The notes under the pieces are model-generated. The model saw only the letters and a program-made list of their open reading frames with translations, was not told the DNA's origin and made no database searches. Of a stretch of 64,000 nucleotides of DNA, positions 44,623 through 55,745 are shown in pieces; positions within the stretch are counted from its first letter, which is position 1; each line of letters starts with the position of its first letter. Location: positions 186,001-250,000 of the forward strand of contig JAHLKC010000022.1 in NCBI GenBank assembly GCA_025449115.1. The letters are read 5' to 3'. This DNA is from Chytridium lagenaria (taxonomy: Eukaryota; Chytridiomycota; Chytridiomycetes; Chytridiales; Chytridiaceae). A program made the position numbers and the translations under genes.

Positions 44623-45547
44623 TATTTTTTTTTGAATACTTGATGAAGGGGGCTCTTCTTTGTATATTGTCTTGAGTTTGTTGGCTATCCCCCTCCCTCT
44701 CTTCTCTGCACAATGTTTCGTCCTCTCTCTGTTAACCTCTTTTTTTATTTGTGGAGTTTTCTCCTGCCGTCTTTATAGTGTTTCTTTGACTTGGCTTCAG
44801 TGATGTTGTTCTGTCAATATATTGGACTTGTTTAATTTGAATTGTGATTGCACACATTTTGAAGTTTTGAAAGGAGTTCAAAGACTACCCGAAGTCCTTC
44901 ACCGAACCAACTCCAGTACATCAACATCCGGCTCGAGTACTTACAAGAATTGTAATATGGCTGCGTTTGAAGTATAATAGCTGCGTTGGGAGGTTTGCTA
45001 GGCTTGAGATTAACGCCACTATTGCTTCCGCCTCGTAAAGAGGAATTACGTCCTTTTTCGTGAACGAACGGAAAGGGGGTCAGCGCGTTCGGCAATGTTC
45101 GATCGACGATGCCAAGTTTGCAGATTGTTCTTTTGCGTGAATGAGCTCCACTCGCACGAGATTTTTAACGCAATGCGAAAGTATTGAATAGTCCCATTTA
45201 CAAAACAATTTTTGATATGTTGGAAACCTTTCTGCACAATTAAAACTATTTTTCGAGGACTGCAAGCATGAGGAAAGATGAAGTTTCATTTGACAGAAAC
45301 GAGGTCATTATTAGATAAGGCAACTAAGCCTATCGACGTAAAAAATTACAAGAGAGTAGATGAGATGTGAACGTTGAAAAAAGGATTATAACGAAAATCG
45401 TTTTATATTTTTCTTTATACCGTCGGAGTATAAACTATATCCGAGAAGAAAGAAAGGAAAAGGGGGTAAGATAGAAGTACAGCAGCAACATTAGAAACAA
45501 AAGAATGGAATGCGAATCATTGATGGGAGAGATGAGGGAATATTGAT
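44623..45547. other. Convergent 3' intergenic region
   Basis: 925 bp between the 3' ends of the RRM gene and the fasciclin gene. Only short unsupported frames on both strands; no repeat recognised. Confidence 0.5.
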
Positions 45548-46668
45548 TTAAAGGAACATGGCAGCAACGGCAACGGCGGCCGCGGCGACACCAGCAGGGG
45601 CGACAGAGGTGGCACCGCTGATGGCAATGTTGGTACCCTTGGGAGCAGCAGTGGTCGTGGGGGTAGTGGGGGCAGTAGTGGAGGCAGCACCGGGAAGGAG
45701 AACAGTGTCAATGACGTGGACGACACCGGCGTTGAAGACAACATCGGCAGTGACGACGTTGGCGGGGGTGGTGTTACCCTTGCCAGCGACGGTGACAGCG
45801 GATCCAGTGAAAGCGGCGGAGAGAGTCTGGCCCTCAAGCGAAGTCTTGACATCAGGGATGGTCTTGGCGGCGATGATGGTGGGGAGAAGACGACGGCGGG
45901 GACAACGTGGAGGAGGAGAACAGAGGTGATGGCCTCCTTGCTGAGAGTCTTGGTGACGGACTCGATGGCGGCGAAGGCCTTGTCGTTGGGAGCGAAGATG
46001 GTCACATCCTTAAGACCCTGAACGGTCTTGAGGAGGTCGACAGAGACAATGGTGTCCACAAGGGATTTGAGGCCAGCCTCACCCGCGACGGTGGCAATGT
46101 CCTGGGGGGGGAGGAGGACGGTTGTCGATGACGTGGACCAATGGCGGTGTTGTCAAGGAGGGGACGGACTTGAGAACGTTTGCGGTGGACAGACGGTAGG
46201 AGATGGTGGTCTTGGTGAGGTCAGTGTTGGCAACGACCTTCTGGGCAGAGAGACCCTCAGGGGTGTAGAAGGTGTCGAGGATGGTCTTGCCAGCCTCCTT
46301 GGGGGCGTAGGTCACACCAGCAACGACGTGGTAGGAAAGGACGGCGGTGAGGAGGGCCTTGTCGCTGGTGTCAGCCTTCAGGGCAGCGAAGCTATTGAAA
46401 TTGCATAGGTTAGATACTGTTTACAGAGATGATTTGAATGGACAGAGAAACGTGTTGATTGAAGCAGAGTACTCACGGCAGCGTTGTTGGGGGCGAAGAT
46501 GGTGAAGGGGCCCTTAAGGCCGTAAGGGGTGTCGACAAGCCGGCAGAGGTGGCAGCGCCGACGAGCGAGCTGAAGTCGGGGTCGCTGAGAACCTCGAGGA
46601 GATCTGGGCCGATGCGGTGCAGCAAGGGCGATGTAGCAATGGCGGCAAAAGAACTTCATTTTGTACAT
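45548..46668 (-). CDS. Secreted, probably GPI-anchored protein with two FAS1 (fasciclin) domains
   Basis: Cell-surface adhesion-type protein. Starts at 46659 (MKFF) or 46668. The N-terminus reads as a signal peptide once a one-base slip in the T4 run at 46647-46650 is allowed for. FAS1 marks: KGPFTIFAPNNAA (domain 1, about 46490), YAPKEAGKTILDTFYTPEG, TIFAPNDKAFAAIESV (domain 2, about 45975) and VLLLHVVPAVVFSP. The C-terminus ends in a Ser/Thr/Ala stretch and the hydrophobic tail PAGVAAAAVAVAAMFL, typical of a GPI signal. One intron near 46392-46475. Further one-base breaks at the G8 run 46104-46111 and the G4 run 45881-45884. The breaks all lie in homopolymers. Confidence 0.8.
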
Positions 46669-46753
46669 TGTTGTGTGAGGGTTAAGTCGAGTGAAGAAGT
46701 TGCTTTGTAAGTGAAGAGGTGTGAAGGGAAAGTAAATGGGGGATTCCGGTACG

Positions 46754-46761
46754 TATTTATA
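46754..46761 (-). promoter_or_regulatory. TATA box of the fasciclin gene
   Basis: TATAAATA on the minus strand, about 90 bp upstream of the fasciclin start codon, the usual distance. Confidence 0.6.
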
Positions 46762-48829
46762 CCAGCCGATGGGGATGGTGTTGTTTGTAAGGCGTTATTC
46801 TTTCGAAGGGGCTATCCTCGGAAAAACCCTATAATGAATCAAACGGTCACCATTAGCAAGCAACAAGCGATTCGCGATCTGATACTCTTTTCTCCTCCTT
46901 GGTTCCATCGCCTCCTTGCACACCTTTGTTTTATCCGCATCACAAAACCCTCTTTTGCCACCTCTTCTGCGCCATTACTATGTAAATTGCGCAATTCTTC
47001 CGTCAGCAACAAAGTTGCTTACCAAACAAAGCATCCAAATGTCAAAACAAAGACAAATTACTCCTTTTGGCAAACTCCACTGTCGTGCAAGGCTACTAGA
47101 TCGGCGATCGAGTAGATCCGATTGGCTGGAGCTTAAACTTTGTATGACAGTTGACAAATTCTCTTTCCGTCGTTGCTCGTGACGGCCGGACTTTTAATAT
47201 CAGAAATCGGACACAAGTCGACAGAAGGAGTGAAAGAGGGCCTTCCTGGTCATTTTGTGCTCTGAAGTCAGTCACATTGGAGATCGACTCTTATTAATTA
47301 ATTAATTATTAGGGAAAAGTGATGATTTTAGACCACGAAATAAGCGGATTTGTAATCGGGATTCGGAACAGGCTTCCATTATCATCGTCATCATCCTTAG
47401 GCATCACGATGATCATTTTTATTTTCAGCCCCAAGTTCCAACGAACAACCCCTAGTACCTAATAAGAGGTGGATCCACTTGCTGTGGATACCCTCCATTA
47501 ATACGAAGGTGGGTCCTACTTTCCTGCAAAGTAGATACAAGTATAAAACTACTACATCGAGCGCAACCGGCGTCCAACGATCCATCACGTTGTCATCTTT
47601 CTCTGTTGGCTCCATGACGCCCAGGCAAGTACAATTAATCCCTCGTCAGTTTCTCATAAGCGGTATCGGCTGAACTGTGCCGTCTTACATCAGCAACCAT
47701 ATCAGCAACCATAAAGAATGGTGGTGAATGTGATTTATGGTGGCTGTGTTATGAATAAAATTGGCCTGAAACCCAAGTCTTCCATCGGCGCATGCAAATG
47801 TGGTGGATAAATGACTACTATTGTTACATTTGTGAACCTAAAACCCAACAGGTTGGTTTTTCGATGATGACAAAAAAATAACAGAAGATACTTTTATTAG
47901 TCATTGATGTTAACAGATATGTACCGTATCTTTTGGTTGAATTGGAAACCATCCAGATAATATTTACATCGGATATTAAAATAAACTCTCTCATTCTATG
48001 GGCTGTTTATTTAAGAGTTTGACTTTTCCTTCTTGGCCTCAATCCACACCAACAAACGCTCCAATGATCCTACCGTTCCCATCTAATACATTAACCCTTG
48101 AGCCGTGACCTTCGGAAAGACAACGGGTCCGGGGTGGGTTCTTTCGCTCAGCACCTCTGTTATTAGATCTTGACGGAAAAACAGCGACAATTCCGACAAC
48201 GATCGTATCGACCTCTTAAGCCTTGACATGGTTGAACGTCACAACGTGAGCTTGGAATTCGGTCTGATAGTCTGATTTGTGTCAGCTGGATGTGACAAAG
48301 GTCCAGCTTTGTATAATTGGGATCATTTTGTTTGCGTTGTTTTCCGGATTTAACTAATACCTACGTTCGAGTATTTCTCGACAAACTTCAAAGACGAATG
48401 TACGTATTATATAATTAATTGCCTCCATTTCAACTTTATTTTGTGTTGAGGCAAATCGCCGAGTTCCTCACATTATAATTTATTACTTTGCAACTTTTAT
48501 AACAATAAAAATGGCTTTAAAAGTGTTTTTATCAGCAGATAATCAGGTAGTGATACCGTATACCGTATACAGAGGCATCCACATGGGCGTTAACCCCCTT
48601 TGTCCCAAATTGAGTAAAGTCCATCTAAGGTCGTTGAACCCTGACATGTTCACTGGGCAAGATTCTTTGAATTTCTTTCCCTTTTCTTTTGGTTGACAAA
48701 CTTGACAGCCTTTGATAGTCCGCCACAACCATTTTACCACCATGACCGACCTCAAACCTCACCATAACAGTCCAGATTAACCCAGGGCCTCATCCAGCTA
48801 TAGCCCAGGTAAAATGGCGCTTCTTTCGA
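46762..48829. other. Large gene-poor intergenic region
   Basis: About 2.1 kb between divergent secreted-protein genes. Contains TTAATTAATTAATTATTA near 47293 and a small ATCCAC...GTGGAT hairpin near 47470. No conserved coding signal was found in the short frames. Confidence 0.5.
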
Positions 48830-48837
48830 TATAAAAG
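48830..48837 (+). promoter_or_regulatory. TATA box of the small secreted protein gene
   Basis: TATAAAAG about 90 bp upstream of the ATG at 48923. Confidence 0.65.
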
Positions 48838-48922
48838 GAAGCATGCAGGCCCTACTCCACTGACACCAAAACATCATTCGCAGTCATCTAGTCTTTTAAT
48901 TTGCAATCTATTACAACCAACG

Positions 48923-49567
48923 ATGCCTTCCTTCATATCAACTGTCGCCATCCTCGCCCTTGCATCCTCCACCGTCTCTGCGTCCGAATCCTGCTACATC
49001 CTCATTAATACCATATCCACCATCGTCAACGGCGCCAGTGCTCCCTACACCCACAACCATGTCTACATTGACTACACCTCAACCTCAATCCTCCCCTCCC
49101 GTACTTCCATCACTGAAGACACAACCGCAAGCTACTCCAACCATTCCCACACCGTCGCATCCGGCCTCATCTACCTCGATAAAGTCACCCCATACACACC
49201 TCTTATCACACACAATGGGCAATGTCTGACCGTTGCAGCGGATAGACTTACCGTTACACCTTGCATCCAAAACGACTCTACCCAGCTCTTCAAGCTGTCT
49301 ACACCTGCATTCAAAAGCGAAGGCGTTCACTCCATTCAATCCGTTGCAAAGCCCAACCTCTTCATCAGCCTTAACCGAAGCTTCGACGCTATCCAAGTCC
49401 GCGCTAAGGCTGGCGGTTACTCTGATTTCCAGGTGAAGCCATGTGAAGGGATCGTGACCGGCGATATTCTCAATGTGCCTCGTGTGCTTGCTGCCTCATC
49501 TTTGACTTCAACTGATGTGGCGTCACCTTCAACTACGGTCGCTCCTTCCTCATTTTTCCGCCGTTGA
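48923..49567 (+). CDS. Small secreted protein, unknown family
   Basis: Single-exon, 214 residues. The N-terminus MPSFISTVAILALASSTVSA is a clear signal peptide. The mature part has Cys residues in QCLTVAADRLTVTPC, a spacing with some likeness to a beta-trefoil (lectin-type) repeat (LITHNGQCLTV ... TQLFKLST), then KPNLFISLNR, DFQVKPCEG and a Ser/Thr-rich tail that could be O-glycosylated. No transmembrane or GPI signal at the C-terminus (ends SSFFRR). The beta-trefoil suggestion is weak; I do not recognise the family. A strong TATA box suggests regulated, abundant expression. Confidence 0.75.
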   Translation: MPSFISTVAILALASSTVSASESCYILINTISTIVNGASAPYTHNHVYIDYTSTSILPSRTSITEDTTASYSNHSHTVASGLIYLDKVTPYTPLITHNGQCLTVAADRLTVTPCIQNDSTQLFKLSTPAFKSEGVHSIQSVAKPNLFISLNRSFDAIQVRAKAGGYSDFQVKPCEGIVTGDILNVPRVLAASSLTSTDVASPSTTVAPSSFFRR

Positions 49568-50145
49568 TCACGCTATCACGCCTCATTCAACCACAGCGTC
49601 TCTCCATAACACTAAAGAACGAATACCTTGTTAGATCAGACGCATGACTCTCGTCGAGTAAAATTTCATCACAACACTTTTGCCGTATTCACAATAGACT
49701 TTTCTCGGTTGCTCAAAAACTGTTTTGTTATAATCTAAATATATATTACATACTCTACAATGACTCAGTTGTGTCAATTTATGTGAAAGTACAAGAAAAA
49801 TAAACAATTAAAGAAATAATAAACGGCGAGCAAGTGCTCGCGGTCAGGCAAGCAGCAATTTAGCTATAACAATTAGCTGGTTACTCTCAAGAAGTACCAC
49901 GGTGTGCCCTTCCGGAATGATTCGAGCAAGACATCAAAATGAAGAAAGGTAGCGACCCGTAGATTAATTTTGATAGTCTTGAGAAAAATGAAGTCAGAAA
50001 TCTACAAGAGGGGCAGTAACTTAAAAAAGAAATGGCACCGTAGATGGAGTGAGGAAGAACGACCACACGCAAAAGACAACCAAACCGTTGCTGGCTGATA
50101 GAAATAAGTACGTGGAAAAACAGCAATTTTTATCCAATCGAAATC
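49568..50145. other. Intergenic before the tRNA array
   Basis: 578 bp, 3' flank of the secreted-protein gene and leader of the tRNA array. Nothing recognised. Confidence 0.5.
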
Positions 50146-50217
50146 GCCCTCTTAGTTCAGTGGCAGAACGTCCGCCTCGTAAGCGAAAGGTCACCAGTTC
50201 AATTCTGGTAGTGGGCA
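50146..50217 (+). tRNA. tRNA-Thr (anticodon CGT)
   Basis: Acceptor GCCCTCT/AGTGGGC with one mismatch, D arm GTTC/GAAC, anticodon loop CTCGTAA, T arm ACCAG-TTCAATT-CTGGT. No intron. Confidence 0.9.
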
Positions 50218-50226
50218 TTTTATTCT

Positions 50227-50298
50227 TCCGATATCGTCTAGCGGTTAGGATTCCGCCCTTTCACGGCGGCGGCCGGGGTTCGATTCCCCGTATCGGAG
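50227..50298 (+). tRNA. tRNA-Glu (anticodon TTC)
   Basis: Acceptor TCCGATA/TATCGGA, anticodon arm CCGCC-CTTTCAC-GGCGG, T arm CGGGG-TTCGATT-CCCCG. No intron. Confidence 0.95.
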
Positions 50299-50307
50299 TT
50301 ACTTTCT

Positions 50308-50380
50308 GCTCTGTTGGCTTAGTTGGTATAGCGTCGGTCTCATAATCCGAAGGCCGTGAGTTCGAGTCTCACACAGAGCA
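50308..50380 (+). tRNA. tRNA-Met (anticodon CAT), elongator type
   Basis: Acceptor GCTCTGT/ACAGAGC, anticodon loop CTCATAA, T arm GTGAG-TTCGAGT-CTCAC. The anticodon stem lacks the three G-C pairs of an initiator. Confidence 0.92.
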
Positions 50381-50386
50381 TTTCCT

Positions 50387-50480
50387 CCCTTTATAGCTCA
50401 GCTGGAAGAGCATCTGACTGTAACTTGGTATCTACCTAACAATCATCAGGAGGTCACCAGTTCGATCCTGGTTGAAGGGA
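50387..50480 (+). tRNA. tRNA-Tyr (anticodon GTA) with intron
   Basis: Acceptor CCCTTTA/TGAAGGG, anticodon stem TCTGA/TCAGG, anticodon GTA, and an intron of about 21 nt one base after the anticodon, as in most eukaryotic tRNA-Tyr genes. T arm ACCAG-TTCGATC-CTGGT. Confidence 0.93.
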
Positions 50481-50488
50481 AATTCAGT

Positions 50489-50582
50489 GCCTCCGTAGCT
50501 CAGTTGGTAGAGCGTGAGCCTTTTATATGAGTAATTGACTTGTGTAAGCTTAAGGTCCAGGGTTCGAGCCCCTGCGGAGGCG
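50489..50582 (+). tRNA. tRNA-Lys (anticodon TTT) with intron
   Basis: Acceptor GCCTCCG/CGGAGGC, anticodon stem TGAGC/GCTTA, anticodon TTT followed after one base by a ~21-nt intron, T arm CAGGG-TTCGAGC-CCCTG. Confidence 0.9.
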
Positions 50583-51569
50583 AATTCTTGTTGCTTTTGT
50601 TGACATCCTTTCTTTCTTGTTTGCCAGCAATTAATTCATTTAATGCATGATAACGAACGCCAAACAGTTTTATTTCCAATGCACACAACGGTTTCGCTGC
50701 ACTGCACTTGGCACTCGGTTTTTGCACGGTTCGAAGGCTCTCTGATTCCTACCCTTTCCTCTTTTCACTTTCATTGAAACCTTATTATAAATATAAATAA
50801 CAATAATATCAATACTAATGAAACTTTATTATAGAATTATTGATAAGTGCGGAAAAACGTCGAAATGACAATGACAGGGGACAAGGCTATAGGGCATGAA
50901 AACAAGCGAACAGATGAGCGAAGGTGATACCTACGCGGTTGTAGTGGTCGCCCGTTACATGAGCGATGCATCTAATACCCACTGGCGTGCTGCGGTATGT
51001 CTGGCACAAGCGAGATATGGGACTTCATTTCAAGCATTTAGTTCCAACAACACCAGAACTTACCGTTGAAGGCTACTGCGACGTATCGTTCATCTCGGAC
51101 CTGAATGATGAACCCACCCACCGTAGAATGAGATTATGAAAGCGCGTATTTCCTGAAGGAAAGTGCACTTTGCTTTGGTCTTATTGATCTCAATTTATTC
51201 TTATTAATTTTTACGCGTGAGATGAAGAAGCTGCTGGTGAGTTGGTCGTTGTTTTCGTTATGCAGGGCTTACAAACTTCTGTGGCTTGGGGATCAATTAC
51301 TTCTGCGTGAGGTACTTATAATCTATTCTTGTTTTGCCCTGCGCTCGTGAGAATTGTGTTAACGAAGACGGAATGAGACTGTTGTTGATTTGTTTTAACA
51401 ATTTGTCGGTTTCCTCGTCAAAGAATATTAAGCAAGAGAAGAAAAAAAGTATGAAATTTGTTCAGATAAGACTATACGGCTCTCTCAACTTGATTAAAGG
51501 GCAAGATGAAAAATATAAAGGGAACATAATCCGCTAAAATTAATGAATTATATAATAGCTCTAAAAAAG
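50583..51569. other. Spacer between the two tRNA blocks
   Basis: 987 bp; no protein gene supported. A weak C/D-box pair at 51105-51156 was considered and not accepted. Confidence 0.5.
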
Positions 51570-51650
51570 CGACAACGGCAGGACTTGAACCTGCGCTCCC
51601 GAAGGAATTTGATTTCTAGTCAAACGCCTTAACCGCTCGGCCACGTTGTC
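51570..51650 (-). tRNA. tRNA-Ser (anticodon AGA)
   Basis: Acceptor GACAACG/CGTTGTC, anticodon loop CTAGAAA, long variable arm (class II), T arm CAGG-TTCAAGT-CCTG. Confidence 0.93.
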
Positions 51651-51667
51651 TGGTAAAAGGAAAGAAA

Positions 51668-51740
51668 CGAGCCTGCCAGGGGTCGAACCTGGAATCTCTT
51701 GATTCGTAGTCAAGCGCGGTAACCATTTTGCCACAGGCCC
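51668..51740 (-). tRNA. tRNA-Arg (anticodon ACG)
   Basis: Acceptor GGGCCTG/CAGGCTC with one G-T pair, anticodon loop CTACGAA, T arm CCAGG-TTCGACC-CCTGG. Confidence 0.93.
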
Positions 51741-51749
51741 AAATGAAAA

Positions 51750-51822
51750 CGCCCAACGTGGGGGTCGAACCCACAACCTTCAGATTAAGAGTCTGACGCT
51801 CTACCGATTGAGCTAGCCGGGC
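51750..51822 (-). tRNA. tRNA-Lys (anticodon CTT), copy 1
   Basis: Acceptor GCCCGGC/GTTGGGC, anticodon loop CTCTTAA, T arm GTGGG-TTCGACC-CCCAC. A near-identical copy lies at 52205-52276. Confidence 0.95.
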
Positions 51823-51837
51823 AAACGAAAGAGGGAA

Positions 51838-51911
51838 TGCTCCGCACAGGGATCGAACCTGTGACCTTGGCGTTATTAGCACCACGCTCTAACCAACTGA
51901 GCTAGCGGAGC
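51838..51911 (-). tRNA. tRNA-Ile (anticodon AAT)
   Basis: Acceptor GCTCCGC/GCGGAGC, anticodon loop CTAATAA, T arm ACAGG-TTCGATC-CCTGT. Confidence 0.95.
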
Positions 51912-51928
51912 AGAAAATGATATTGAAA

Positions 51929-52002
51929 TGGTTGCGTCCAGGATCGAACTGGAGACCTTCTGTGTGTTAGACAGATGTGATAACCGACTACACCACGCGA
52001 CC
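51929..52002 (-). tRNA. tRNA-Val (anticodon AAC)
   Basis: Acceptor GGTCGCG/CGCAACC with one mismatch, anticodon loop CTAACAC, T arm TCCAG-TTCGATC-CTGGA. Confidence 0.92.
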
Positions 52003-52028
52003 AGCTAAGGAGGGTAGAAACCCTGAAG

Positions 52029-52113
52029 CTCCCAGTCCGGGAATTGAACCCGGGTCTCAACCGTGCTGTTTTGAATTGACAGGGTCGGATACTAGCCACT
52101 ATACTAACTGGGA
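52029..52113 (-). tRNA. tRNA-Asp (anticodon GTC) with short intron
   Basis: Acceptor TCCCAGT/ACTGGGA, anticodon stem CGACC/GGTTG, anticodon GTC followed after one base by a ~13-nt intron (ATTCAAAACAGCA), T arm CCGGG-TTCAATT-CCCGG. Introns in tRNA-Asp are uncommon. Confidence 0.88.
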
Positions 52114-52121
52114 AGATGAAA

Positions 52122-52195
52122 CGCTCCTGCGTGGACTCGAACCACGAACCTTGACGTTAACAGCGTCACGCGCTAACCAGTTGCGCCACAGAAGC
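52122..52195 (-). tRNA. tRNA-Asn (anticodon GTT)
   Basis: Acceptor GCTTCTG/CAGGAGC with one G-T pair, anticodon loop CTGTTAA, T arm CGTGG-TTCGAGT-CCACG. Confidence 0.94.
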
Positions 52196-52204
52196 TTTGC
52201 AAAA

Positions 52205-52276
52205 CGCCCAACGTGGGGGTCGAACCCACAACCTTCAGATTAAGAGTCTGACGCTCTACCATTGAGCTAGCCGGGC
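52205..52276 (-). tRNA. tRNA-Lys (anticodon CTT), copy 2
   Basis: Identical to 51750-51822 except for one base missing in the D loop. Confidence 0.93.
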
Positions 52277-53011
52277 TGTTAAAAAGTTAATTTTGATACG
52301 GTAATTAAAACGTCCAATAGGAATCAATAAATTGCGAGAAATGATTGGTTGAAAATAGATGATGACAAACTTAATGTGGTGGAGCGTATGGAAGAGGAAG
52401 AAGGGGAAAATCTTACGGGATATGGGATAAACGAGTACCAAGCAATCATTATAGCGACTGAAAAGGAAGGACATCACATCCCAGCCAACGGCAACTCGAA
52501 TTTGACACTCACCTGCAGAACGGTAGTGAACTGCTCGGGCATCAAGGAGTTACCCGCGACCTTTTCTGGACGAAAAGAGTGTCTGTGTCTGTCCTTTAAC
52601 GGAACCGTCTAGGATTTCTTGGTGGGACTTTGCCGAAGCGTGAGGTAAGCATCTCCAGTGTTCTCCTACGGCAGAGGCGAAGAGGCATCGACAAGGGTAT
52701 CCACTGTTTTGAGCCTGCAATCATAAGGTAACTCTAGCAAGGCAGTGAGTAAAGATAGGGCAATGAAAAAAAGGGCTTACCACCAGATGAAAGATCATGT
52801 CGAATGCCTCAAAAGGCCGTCGGCATGCAGCGATCGGATGTTGGGTATGTAGATTGTAAATATTTTAATTCCTGAAATTTTCAATGGGAAAGAGGATCAC
52901 GAAATGACGCTCACTATGAGTAAATAATCGTCTTTTATTTCACTCGTGCATTCATAGATATCAACAGAGAGTATTCAAATGAAAAGAACTTGGAGTCACA
53001 ATTTCATATAA
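52277..53011. other. Intergenic, tRNA array to ferric reductase 3' end
   Basis: 735 bp; no gene or structured RNA recognised. Confidence 0.5.
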
Positions 53012-55745
53012 TCACACTTTGAACGACTCCCTAAAGAAATGCGCCTTTTTCGTCATCCCTGATACCGCCATCTCCTGAACATCCAACACCATCCTCTCAG
53101 GCCCAGAAGCCATAAACGCAACCGTACCCGCAGGTTCAGCAGCCAGGATCCCTCCAAGAATCATCTTGAGATTTGGTCTACCCATTTCAACCTGGATAGT
53201 GGAGGGGAGTGGGTCGGTCGAGGCATTCGGCCGAACGGGTAGAGCAGTGGGCATAATTGAAGGACGAACGAGGTAGGAAGAGATGAGGAGGATAAGGAGA
53301 CCAAAGGATGTGGCAAAGATCACGGGCATAAGGACTGGAGCAAAATAGTACCAGTACCAGCATAGGAAATGAGTCGTGCCTGCCGTGAGTTGTGCAGTTC
53401 GGCCCATGCAGGTGTCCATCTTTGAGGGACTGTGAGTATCGAGCAAACTAATGGGACAAACTTACATTAAAGTCGAAAACAACAATCCGTCCAAACGCGT
53501 AACCACTTACGCCGCCTCCAAAGCACGCAATAGCCAGAAGCACATTTAATGAGAGCAGACGAAAGTAGGACGTGCGAGCTTCTGGGGACGAAGATGCCGA
53601 TTCATGCAGGACAGGTTGCGCGGCACATGCGGATTCTTGTAACACGACCTTCTTGTCACTGAGAACTGTGGGTGAAACGGGGGAAACCGAAGCCATAAGG
53701 AGAGACGTCTTATCCTCGGATCCAAGTTCGACCACCGCATTTCGAGTCAAAAAGATTTGAACTGAACCATTGGAGCCAACCATGTTTGGAAGTAATCTCA
53801 CAAATTCGGTGTAAAGCGTGACGTCCAGCGAGGATTTTGCTACCCAGATCACGTGAAGTTTGCGACCTTCGGCACCGCGGTCAGCGTAATGACGAGCAAA
53901 TGGAATGAGAGCCGCCATACCCGTTCCACCCCCACCAGCACAAGAGTTTCAAAGTCAAGGTAGGAGGTGGACTTGGCGCCAAAGGGACCATCCATCTTGA
54001 CAGGAACAGGAGTATTAAGCCCAGTGGTTTTTGCGAGGGAGTGAAGTTGCTTTGTCCATTCTCCGCGGACCTTGATGTAGAAGGTAAGAAAATCGGGGGA
54101 TTCGGTATGGTATGAGGCGATAGAGAAGGGGTGCCAGTTTAGACGGGAGATTTCAGGGACGTTAATGTTCATCCAGTCACCCGGTGCGTAGGTGGAGGCA
54201 AGACGGTATTCTTCAGGGATAGGGACGTCGATGCGGAGAGTGGTGTCGTTAAGAGGTTTGAGGAATGCAACGTTTTGACGCTTGAAGCGAAGGGACGGGG
54301 CGAATCGATCATAGACAAAGTAGAGAAGAGGCCCGACAAAAGTCCACCTGAACCAATTAAGAATGATCAGTCTCCTGGAACATAACTGCAATACGATGAC
54401 AAGGGAAGAAAGGGGCCAAACTTACCATCCTATAATGTGATAAAACAAAAATAATTTCAAAATCGAGACGGGGACGGAGAAGGTGTGGTTAGATAAAAGT
54501 TCGGCACTATAATATCAAGCAAAAAAAAAAGTTCGCGTGGAATATGAAAACTAACCGACTAGATGCGTTTACGACGACAAATGCGGATATGATAGTGCCA
54601 GGTGCGGAAAATAGAATTAGGACGTTTTCATACGTAGTGTAAAGTAAATAGGGCGTAGATAATTACCGTAGTAGTGAATCAAACTGAACAGAATAAAGAC
54701 AATATACAACTGATGGGACCAGTAAAACAGCCGATAATTCTTCCTGCGGACCTTAAAGATCGAAGTTGCAGCAACCACAACAAGTGCAAGCCAAGATATG
54801 AACCCTGCGGCGTTGTAATAACCAACAGTGCTCACCCAAGGATACATGTGGAAAGCAAACTTGTTATCGATAATGTACCCGAAGAAGAAGTGAAGACTAT
54901 GGTATGTCTCGAGAAGGAAGCATGCGTAACCGAGACCAACGTGGAAGCGAATCATGCGGTGGTATTGGCCAGCGTCCGGCGCCGATTGTCTTTTTAAGCA
55001 GCTGGTTCTCGCGGATAGCAAAGAGAATAGCCGCACCACCATCCCAAAGTCCAGCCCACCCTGATAAAAAAAAAAAAAAAGGAAGAGGAAAGGATAATGT
55101 TAGACTTTGAATTTTACCCTAAGTGATCGACCATGCTTACCAGCCCAACCAGCGATCCTGTCAAACATAATACGAAGCTCTGTCTTCTTGCCGTGGACGT
55201 GAACACCAGGGGGAGGGTTTACAGTACGACTGATGACAGGAATAGCCCACCAGAGGATGTTGCAGATAACGAGCGCGACAACCATGAGGATTTCTCCTAT
55301 AGACCAACCGCCGACAATCTTGCCCATGGTGAGACGCCATCGAGCTCTCCAGAGACCCATGCTGGTGACCTTGGAGGCATCACCTCGAGCCAGTAAGGCC
55401 ACATCGACGTCACGAGAGTGGCCAGGGAGGGTGTCAAGGAAGAGAATACAAGAGAGAACGAGGACGGCAGGAGGAAGGAAGTTGGAGAGGATAAATTGCA
55501 AGTCCATAGCGTCAACACTGTGTATGTACAAGGAATGAGTAATAGTAATATGTCAGCGAATTATTATGCATTTGAGGAGCTAGAAAAAGAGTGTTTGCTT
55601 ACATGCGGTCAGTCATCTCCCACGACTTGCCATTGGCAGTTGCAGGGAAGAAGGCGATTGAGAAGATGGTGAGAACAAGAACGACGACAACAGCAAGGAT
55701 GCTGACGAAAGCTCTCCTTCCGGAGATGGCTGAGGTGGGACCCAT
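53012..55745 (-). CDS. Ferric/cupric reductase (FRE/NOX-like flavocytochrome b)
   Basis: Membrane reductase moving electrons from NADPH through FAD and two haems to extracellular metal. Start at 55745 (MGPTSAISG; signal-anchor FVSILAVVVVLVLTIF). Heme histidines sit in RMIRFHVGLGYACFLLETYH (about 54940) and LFYWSHQLYIVFILFSLIH (about 54690), with the 13-residue spacing in each pair. The FAD-binding block is HPFSIAS (about 54115). The NADPH loop appears as a Gly-rich stretch near 53930, where the G5 run (53929-53933) is one base short and shifts the frame between DFETLVLVG and GMAALIPFARHY. The C-terminus shows VAFMASGPERMV and FFRESF, stop at 53012. Odd: two hydrophobic helices (about 53290-53540) lie inside the NADPH domain, before its last strands. 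Several introns; a run of A/T near 55065 lies in one. Confidence 0.87.

Noticed and set aside
44258..44713. His/Arg-rich minus-strand frame opposite the glycine-rich RRM exon
   Set aside because: Mirror of the GGT/GGC-rich coding sequence; no independent signal.
48543..48755. Minus-strand frame with a C-x2-C block reminiscent of a retrotransposon integrase zinc finger
   Set aside because: Too short, no neighbouring integrase, RT or LTR signal; likely chance.
51105..51156. C/D-box snoRNA candidate (ATGATGA ... CTGA)
   Set aside because: The flanking bases do not form a terminal stem and no C'/D' boxes or clear guide were seen.
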